Assembly (NCBI GenBank): GCA_011524425.1
Contig: WTKI01000165.1
Location: forward strand, 1 to 11,349
DNA length: 11,349 bases
Reading direction: 5' to 3'
Source: Altererythrobacter sp.
Lineage (GTDB): Bacteria > Pseudomonadota > Alphaproteobacteria > Sphingomonadales > Sphingomonadaceae
Made by a program: the position numbers and the translations under genes. Positions 6,309 to 11,349 of this stretch are shown one piece after another (positions within the stretch are counted from its first letter, which is position 1; each line of letters begins with the position of its first letter). The notes below the pieces were generated by a model that worked only from the letters and a program-made list of their open reading frames with translations, ran no database searches and was not told the DNA's origin.

Positions 6309-6332
6309 CGAAGGCTTACTTGCGCAAAGCGC

Positions 6333-7922
6333 TCAATGCGCGTCGCGCGGTTCCAGCAGCAAGCGATTGTTCACGATCCGGTATTCGAAATAGAACCACC
6401 GGTCGGTTTCAGATTGCAGTTCTTTCTTGAACGCTGTGATCAAACGGTGCCCGTCAGTCTTGACGTAAATCGCCCCGTCAACGGAAACATTAGAACCGCC
6501 TAATGCTTGGACCTTAGCGATAATATCATCGCGCAGCGCATCGTCAGGATCATTTTTCAGATCTTTGACAGCGCGCGTAATGGCAGAGACTTTCTCTTCC
6601 TTTTCCTGCTTGCGCCAACTGCGTTGCAATTCAGTCGACAGCAGAACAGGCGATGCACCGCGCCCCTTGCGCCCAAGTCGGCCGAGCAAGTCAGGGCGCG
6701 GATGGACATGCCCTTCCTCATCGCCTGAGGAAATTACAAATGCCGCAGGCTGCACCGCTTCGAGAAATTCATCTGTGACATCAGAGGAACCGTGGTGACA
6801 TGCCTTCATCACATCGGACCGGAAGCGTTCGCCGACCATGGCAATCATCTCGTCACGCTCAACAGTATCTTGCGGCCATTGCTCGCGTCCGGAATAGAAA
6901 TTGAGCAGGTACTCTTCCGAGGATCGGTTGAGGTCGCCGCCGAACAGCACGCTGAAACTGCCATATTGCAAGCGCAGGATGACAGAGTGGCCGTTCTTGG
7001 TATGACCATAACTGGCGCTTGTCCGAGGTGAGCCGTCTTTATTGCGCGGCTTATTGCCAAAACATCGCAGCCTCTTGCCTCCATTGTGAGGGTTGTCCAG
7101 CAGCACCGGCCCCAGCACTTCGATCGTGTACCCGCGATCATCATCTGGCCCGAAACCGGGCATCCAGCTTGCTTGTTCGCGCGGTGTGTCTTTCGCTAGC
7201 AGCTCAAACGCGCCGACTTTGCCGTGCGGCAGCGCGCCTTTGACAGTGTTCGGGTAATCCTTGCGGCCAAACTTGCTTTCATCTGAGAAAGCCTGGCGGA
7301 ATTGCTGATCGGTTTCGATGAGGTTTTCCAAATAATGGAACGCTTCGCCTGACCGCTTGGTCTTCGTTCCAAGCTTGGCCCAGCTGCCGGATAAAGGCCG
7401 CTCAACAAGGCCGCTATGGAACACCTTGTCAAAAGTGATCGCAGGAGACGCGAATATCTCGCGAAAACCCAGATAATGATCATTATCGGGATGAGTGATC
7501 ACTGCAGCATGGAAATGCATGCCGTTAGTATATGCCTTGAACCTGTTGTCCAGGAACTTGCCCATGTCATCGGTCTTGCCTGCATCAATCACAATGATGC
7601 GTTCACGCTCATCACGCTCCGGCGTGATCAGCACGCAGCCATCGCCTTGACCGACATCGACAAAGATAATCTCCAGCGGCCGCGAAGCGCTGACATCGCG
7701 CGTGCGAATTTTCAGCTCGCGGCGCTTTTCCGGAATATTGGGGGACCAGACCACATTGGTCCATTCGGACTGAGAATCGAAAGCGAAATTATCGTCCAGC
7801 CAGAGAAAATCGCCCCATAAAACCTGCCGGACTTTGACAAGTTCGCCATCTTCATCAAGCTCGCGCTTATAAAGAAAGCTTTTTTCGTAATGCTCTGGCA
7901 AGTCCACAAATACAAATTGCAT
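6333..7922 (-). CDS. Stand-alone ComEC/Rec2-type metallo-beta-lactamase-fold hydrolase
   Basis: 529 residues. After an unrecognised N-terminal region (1-80, acidic and aromatic) comes a ComEC-like MBL core: FVDVGQGDG (87-95), VIDAGKT (111-117), the metal motif HPDNDH (His144, Asp146, Asp148, His149), SVILRLQYGSFSVLFGGD with Asp330, ACHHGSSD (His376-His377) and GHVHPRP (His405, His407). The metal set looks complete, so it is probably an active hydrolase. ComEC-type domains are linked to DNA or phosphodiester cleavage, but stand-alone members have uncharacterised substrates. Residues about 420-529 form a charged, possibly helical tail of unknown fold. There are no membrane segments and no signal peptide, so unlike ComEC itself it is cytosolic. 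A strong ribosome site, GGAAGGGGG (complement of 7928-7936), lies five bases before the ATG. It lies 104 bases after the HerA-like ATPase gene on the same strand. Confidence 0.85.
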   Translation of the reverse strand: MQFVFVDLPEHYEKSFLYKRELDEDGELVKVRQVLWGDFLWLDDNFAFDSQSEWTNVVWSPNIPEKRRELKIRTRDVSASRPLEIIFVDVGQGDGCVLITPERDERERIIVIDAGKTDDMGKFLDNRFKAYTNGMHFHAAVITHPDNDHYLGFREIFASPAITFDKVFHSGLVERPLSGSWAKLGTKTKRSGEAFHYLENLIETDQQFRQAFSDESKFGRKDYPNTVKGALPHGKVGAFELLAKDTPREQASWMPGFGPDDDRGYTIEVLGPVLLDNPHNGGKRLRCFGNKPRNKDGSPRTSASYGHTKNGHSVILRLQYGSFSVLFGGDLNRSSEEYLLNFYSGREQWPQDTVERDEMIAMVGERFRSDVMKACHHGSSDVTDEFLEAVQPAAFVISSGDEEGHVHPRPDLLGRLGRKGRGASPVLLSTELQRSWRKQEKEEKVSAITRAVKDLKNDPDDALRDDIIAKVQALGGSNVSVDGAIYVKTDGHRLITAFKKELQSETDRWFYFEYRIVNNRLLLEPRDAH

Positions 7923-8026
7923 AGCCGCCCCCTTCCAATCACTGAAAGTATGCGACCATGTCTTTTGTTATTTATGAATTTCGTCTGATTTACAGGATAT
8001 AATTCAAAGAGTCTTGGTCTATTTGC
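7923..8026 (-). other. A+T-rich gap between the ATPase and MBL genes
   Basis: 104 bases, clearly richer in A+T than the genes around it, especially 7960-8020. Apart from the MBL gene's ribosome site, I see no convincing hairpin terminator or promoter pair. TTATAT/TATATC (leftward strand, around 8000) could be a -10 box but lacks a well-spaced -35. The composition suggests the MBL gene may have its own promoter, so co-transcription with the ATPase gene is not certain. Confidence 0.4.
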
Positions 8027-9601
8027 CTAACGCATCAAGCCGCCAATCAGATTGCGCACGAACCGCCCGGCAACTGGCCCGGCCAGATCGGTTGCAATCG
8101 ATCCTGCTGCAGATGTGATTCCGGACTTCATAGGGTTCGCCCGGCTTGTCTTGCCAAGGACCGCCGCAGCGGCTGCCCCCGCCATGGATCCAGCCGCAAC
8201 CTTGGTCCCGCGAGAGATCGCCTTTTCCCAAATGCTTTTGGATTTGCGTGACCGCTTGCCGACCTCTTCCTCGCCTTTTTCTTCAACCTCTTTCGCGGTT
8301 TCGGCTGCGTCAGCCGCTTTCTGCGCAAGGACTTCTTCCGCGCTCTCTCGGTCGACCCGCTCGTCATATTTGCCTTCGACCGGGCTAATCGATTGAATGA
8401 TAGCGCGCTCTTTCTTCGTTACCGGCCCAAGACGGGAGCGCGGCGGCTTAATCAAAGTGCGCTGCACAATTGTTGGCGCGCCATCTTCATCCAAAGTCGA
8501 GACCAGCGCTTCGCCCACTTTCAGCTCTGTAATCGCCTCGGCAACATCCAGATCTGGATTGATGCGGAAGGTTTCAGCTGCCGCTTTGATCGCACGCTGA
8601 TCGCGCGGCGTGAATGCGCGCAAAGCGTGCTGAACGCGGTTGCCAAGCTGGCCAGCAACTTCCTCAGGGATATCGATCGGGTTTTGCGTCACGAAAAACA
8701 CGCCAACACCTTTTGACCGGATCAAGCGCACGACCTGCTCGATCTTTTCTTCCAGCGCTTTGGGTGCATCATCGAACAGCAAATGCGCTTCATCAAAGAA
8801 GAAGACGAGTTTGGGTTTTTCCGGATCACCCACTTCTGGAAGGCTCTCAAACAGTTCTGCAAGCAGCCATAGAAGGAATGTCGCATAAAGCTTGGGACTG
8901 CGCATCAGCTTGTCTGCCGCCAGCACGTTGACGATCCCGCGGCCCTGCTCGTCGCTTTTCAGAAAATCGTCGATCTCCAATGCCGGTTCGCCAAAAAACA
9001 GATTTGCTCCCTGGCTTTCAAAGCTCAGCAATTGGCGCTGGATTGCGCCAACTGACTGCTTCGAAACATTGCCATATTTGCCGGACAGCTCTTTCGCGTT
9101 CTCCGCCGCCCAAACCAAGACTGCCTGCAAATCCTCAAAGTCGAGCAGCAACAGCCCATTATCGTCTGCATGCCGGAAAATGATCTGCAAGACGCCTTCT
9201 TGCGTGTTGTTCAAATCGAGCAAACGCGCCAGCAGCAGCGGCCCCATTTCCGATACCGTGGTTCTGATCGGATGCCCTTGTTCGCCATAGAGGTCCCAGA
9301 ACACCACCGGATTATCCGAATAGGCGTAGTCATCCATGCCCAATTCTTTCGCGCGGCCTTCCAATTTGTCAGCATGCTTGAAGGTAGGCGAGCCAGGCAT
9401 TGAGATACCGGACAAATCGCCTTTCACATCAGCAACGAACACAGGCACGCCATTGGCAGAGAAGCTTTCCGCCATCCCTTGCAAGGTCACGGTCTTACCT
9501 GTGCCCGTGGCACCCGCGATAAGGCCGTGGCGGTTAGCGCGGCCCAGATCGAGATATTGATTCTCGCCATTGGCAGCGAGCCCCAAGAAAATCTGGCTCA
9601 T
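8027..9601 (-). CDS. yjgR: HerA-like ATPase of the DUF853/YjgR family
   Basis: 524 residues. The N-terminus [19 protein letters not shown] contains Walker A (30-37, Lys36-Thr37), followed by [25 protein letters not shown] contains Walker B (Asp270-Glu271). [15 protein letters not shown] and [17 protein letters not shown] carry the sensor and arginine-finger region typical of this branch. It matches my memory of E. coli YjgR along nearly its whole length, including the VDRESA segment near the end of the core. The family is a predicted hexameric DNA translocase or helicase of the FtsK/HerA class; its cellular role is not established. The last 75 residues differ: an acidic coiled stretch ([15 protein letters not shown]), a basic KRSRKSKS patch, then an Ala/Gly-rich tail ending [13 protein letters not shown]. 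The gene diverges from the pabB-type gene across 101 bases and lies upstream of the MBL gene on the same strand. Confidence 0.92.
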   Translation of the reverse strand: MSQIFLGLAANGENQYLDLGRANRHGLIAGATGTGKTVTLQGMAESFSANGVPVFVADVKGDLSGISMPGSPTFKHADKLEGRAKELGMDDYAYSDNPVVFWDLYGEQGHPIRTTVSEMGPLLLARLLDLNNTQEGVLQIIFRHADDNGLLLLDFEDLQAVLVWAAENAKELSGKYGNVSKQSVGAIQRQLLSFESQGANLFFGEPALEIDDFLKSDEQGRGIVNVLAADKLMRSPKLYATFLLWLLAELFESLPEVGDPEKPKLVFFFDEAHLLFDDAPKALEEKIEQVVRLIRSKGVGVFFVTQNPIDIPEEVAGQLGNRVQHALRAFTPRDQRAIKAAAETFRINPDLDVAEAITELKVGEALVSTLDEDGAPTIVQRTLIKPPRSRLGPVTKKERAIIQSISPVEGKYDERVDRESAEEVLAQKAADAAETAKEVEEKGEEEVGKRSRKSKSIWEKAISRGTKVAAGSMAGAAAAAVLGKTSRANPMKSGITSAAGSIATDLAGPVAGRFVRNLIGGLMR

Positions 9602-9702
9602 ATGTCTCTTTGCTCCGAATTACAGTGATTTCCTTAGTGAAACAGGCAGGGGTGGACGGTCAAGTTCTCGACTTGTGCCGCGAAGTGGCTAAGGCGGAGG
9701 AG
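9602..9702. promoter_or_regulatory. Divergent intergenic region between the ATPase and PabB-PabC genes
   Basis: 101 bases separate the two divergent starts, so both promoters should lie here. For the leftward gene, TTGACC (complement of 9658-9663) matches five of six -35 bases, but no good -10 follows at 16-18 bases. For the rightward gene no hexamer pair stands out. No operator-like palindrome was noticed. Confidence 0.35.
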
Positions 9703-11349
9703 ATGGGTCAGGAATCGCCATTTCTATTGCTCGATGATGCGCGCGCCAAAGGCGGGGCGTCAGGCGGCGCGCCTGCTCAGCTATTTGAATGCCCGGTTGA
9801 AGTTTTCACCGCTTATCGCGCAGAACATGTCGAAACGGTGCTGGCAGCAGCGCAGCGCGCACAGCACGAACGCGGCGGCACGCTTGCGGGCTATGTCGCC
9901 TATGAGGCAGGGCTCGCGCTTGAGCCAAAGCTGTCAGGCCTTGCAGACCAGAATTCGGGTGCGGACGGGCCGCTGGTATGGTTGGGCCTGTTCGCGCAGC
10001 CTGAGATTTTAGCTGCTGATGATATCCCTGCCTGGCTGGATGAACGATCGGGAGGAGAGGCGGCGAGCCTCGGGCCGCTCGTCCCGCAGCTCTCGACCGG
10101 AGGATACGAACAAGGCTTTTCCGCCTTGCAGGACGCGATCCGCGCAGGGGACATCTATCAGGTCAATTACACGTACCGCCTGGCAGGGTCTTATCGCGGA
10201 AATCCGCTGGCGCTCTACGCCGCGCTGAGGCCAGCAGCAAAAGCCGGTTATGGCGGCGTCCTGTTTGATGGATCGCATTATCTGCTGAGCCTTTCACCAG
10301 AGCTGTTTGTCTCGCTGCAAGAGAGCCAAGCGCGGGTAAAACCGATGAAAGGCACTCGGCCAAGAGGGCGTGATGCCAAGGAAGACGCTTCGCTCGCAGA
10401 AGATTTGGCATCTTCGGAGAAAGACAAAGCTGAAAACCTCATGATCGTTGACTTAATGCGCAACGATCTGAGCCGCGTATCCAAAGCAGGCAGTGTCAAA
10501 GTGGATGCGCCCTTCGCGGTGGAAACATACCCCACCGTGCATCAGATGGTCTCAACGGTCAGCGCAACGCTTGAAGAGGGCAAGAGCGCAATGGATCTGA
10601 TCCGCGCGATCTTTCCCTGCGGCTCTATCACAGGTGCGCCGAAGATTCGTGCGATGGAGCTGATTGCAGAGCATGAGAATGCAGCGCGTGGCCCCTATTG
10701 CGGCGCATTGGGGCGGATCAACGCCAATGGCGACGCTGCATTCAATGTCGCGATCCGAACTCTGCGCCTCACTCCGATCGAAAACGGTCAAGGCAGCGCA
10801 GTGCTAGGCGTTGGTTCTGCGATCGTCGCGGACAGCGATCCATTAGCCGAACGGCGCGAAAGCGAAGTGAAAGCAGGATTTGCCCGTCGCAGCTCCCCCG
10901 ATCATCGCGCAGCGCAGTTTGATTTGATCGAGACTATGCGGTTCGAACCGGAAACAGGTATCGCATTGCTGGAAATGCATCTTGAGCGCCTGAAAGCGAG
11001 CGCAAAAGAGCTTGGCTTTGCGTTCGATCGCCATGCCGCGCGCAATCAGATCCAAGCATTGTGTTTTGATCTGGAGGCACCGCACAAGGTGAGAATGTTG
11101 TGCTCACGCCGCGGCGAGATCGCACTGGAAGCCGGCGCTTTGCCCGTACCATTCGAAGGTCCAGCCAAAGTTATCGCGTTGCCCTTGCCGGTGGATGCAG
11201 GCGATTGGCGTTTGCGCCACAAAACAACCGATCGGGCATTCTATGAAGAAGCTCTGGCAGCTGCACATGCACAAGGGGCCCACGAAGCGATCTTTGTACG
11301 CGATAATGGCCTTGTCACTGAAGGGACATTCACCAACATCGTCGCAGAC
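9703..11349 (+). CDS. pabB: Fused aminodeoxychorismate synthase component I and aminodeoxychorismate lyase (cut by window end)
   Basis: 549 codons are in the window and the frame runs off the end. Residues 1-400 are a PabB-type chorismate-binding domain: GDIYQVNYTYRL, PMKGTRPRGRD with Lys216, KAENLMIVDLMRNDLSRV, and the signature CGSITGAPKIRAMELI (GAPK at 311-314). Lys in the MKGT motif, rather than the Ala of anthranilate synthase, marks PabB; in E. coli this Lys attacks chorismate. From Phe406 (FDLIETMRF) a PabC-like fold-type IV PLP domain begins, with likely PLP Lys507 (LRHKTTDRAFYEEAL) and the later VTEGTFTNIV. Together they would turn chorismate plus ammonia into 4-aminobenzoate for folate; a PabA-type amidotransferase is needed from elsewhere. 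The ATG at 9703 has AAGG eight bases upstream and precedes the usual PFLLLDDAR start. The frame is open upstream to a GTG at 9625, so a 26-residue longer form is possible. About 50-60 residues seem to be missing. Confidence 0.92.
   Translation, partial: MGQESPFLLLDDARAKGGASGGAPAQLFECPVEVFTAYRAEHVETVLAAAQRAQHERGGTLAGYVAYEAGLALEPKLSGLADQNSGADGPLVWLGLFAQPEILAADDIPAWLDERSGGEAASLGPLVPQLSTGGYEQGFSALQDAIRAGDIYQVNYTYRLAGSYRGNPLALYAALRPAAKAGYGGVLFDGSHYLLSLSPELFVSLQESQARVKPMKGTRPRGRDAKEDASLAEDLASSEKDKAENLMIVDLMRNDLSRVSKAGSVKVDAPFAVETYPTVHQMVSTVSATLEEGKSAMDLIRAIFPCGSITGAPKIRAMELIAEHENAARGPYCGALGRINANGDAAFNVAIRTLRLTPIENGQGSAVLGVGSAIVADSDPLAERRESEVKAGFARRSSPDHRAAQFDLIETMRFEPETGIALLEMHLERLKASAKELGFAFDRHAARNQIQALCFDLEAPHKVRMLCSRRGEIALEAGALPVPFEGPAKVIALPLPVDAGDWRLRHKTTDRAFYEEALAAAHAQGAHEAIFVRDNGLVTEGTFTNIVAD

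Noticed and set aside
6309..6332. TGCGCAAAGCGCT near the convergent stops as a terminator
   Set aside because: Only a 4-5 bp stem with no T tract; too weak to call.
6333..9601. A horizontally acquired defence island
   Set aside because: No integrase, tRNA junction, direct repeats or clear compositional break in the coding DNA, and the ATPase is a widespread chromosomal family. Only the weaker partner hypothesis is kept.

Overview
The window reads as ordinary chromosome of an alphaproteobacterium, most likely a marine sphingomonad of the Erythrobacteraceae type. This is inferred from codon use, moderately high G+C, the style of the protein sequences and the gene types. I ran no database search. 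Genes are dense (nine CDS, two cut by the window edges). No tRNA, rRNA, insertion sequence, integrase or CRISPR array is visible, and no gap without a gene exceeds about 220 bases.

Layout. Positions 1-792 (-) hold the N-terminal part of an oligopeptidase B-like S9 peptidase with a Sec signal peptide. It diverges from a rightward series: a three-domain Xaa-Pro aminopeptidase (917-2725), a small VOC/glyoxalase-fold protein (2804-3184), a secreted six-EF-hand protein (3404-4078), an OmpR-type response regulator (4165-4905) and its overlapping histidine kinase (4902-6308). Converging on these are two leftward genes: a DUF853/YjgR HerA-like ATPase (9601-8027) and a stand-alone ComEC-type metallo-beta-lactamase-fold protein (7922-6333). 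At the right edge, diverging from the ATPase, is a PabB-PabC fusion of folate synthesis (from 9703, cut by the window end).

How the genes may work together. The two peptidases are divergent and share a 124-base gap; both act in peptide or proline-peptide breakdown. The EF-hand protein, response regulator and kinase look like one module, probably envelope or cation sensing. The non-coding DNA before the EF-hand gene is the most unusual part of the window. It carries a tandem 10-bp repeat of the kind OmpR-family regulators bind, next to an extended -10 element. It is followed by a leader whose bases 3299-3308 pair perfectly with 3388-3397, which hides the EF-hand gene's Shine-Dalgarno sequence. 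A second nested helix supports a designed fold. A perfect 12-bp hairpin then separates the EF-hand gene from the regulator gene. Together these suggest a regulatory circuit with transcriptional, translational and attenuation steps that I cannot match to a described RNA class. The ATPase/MBL pair is a weaker functional lead.
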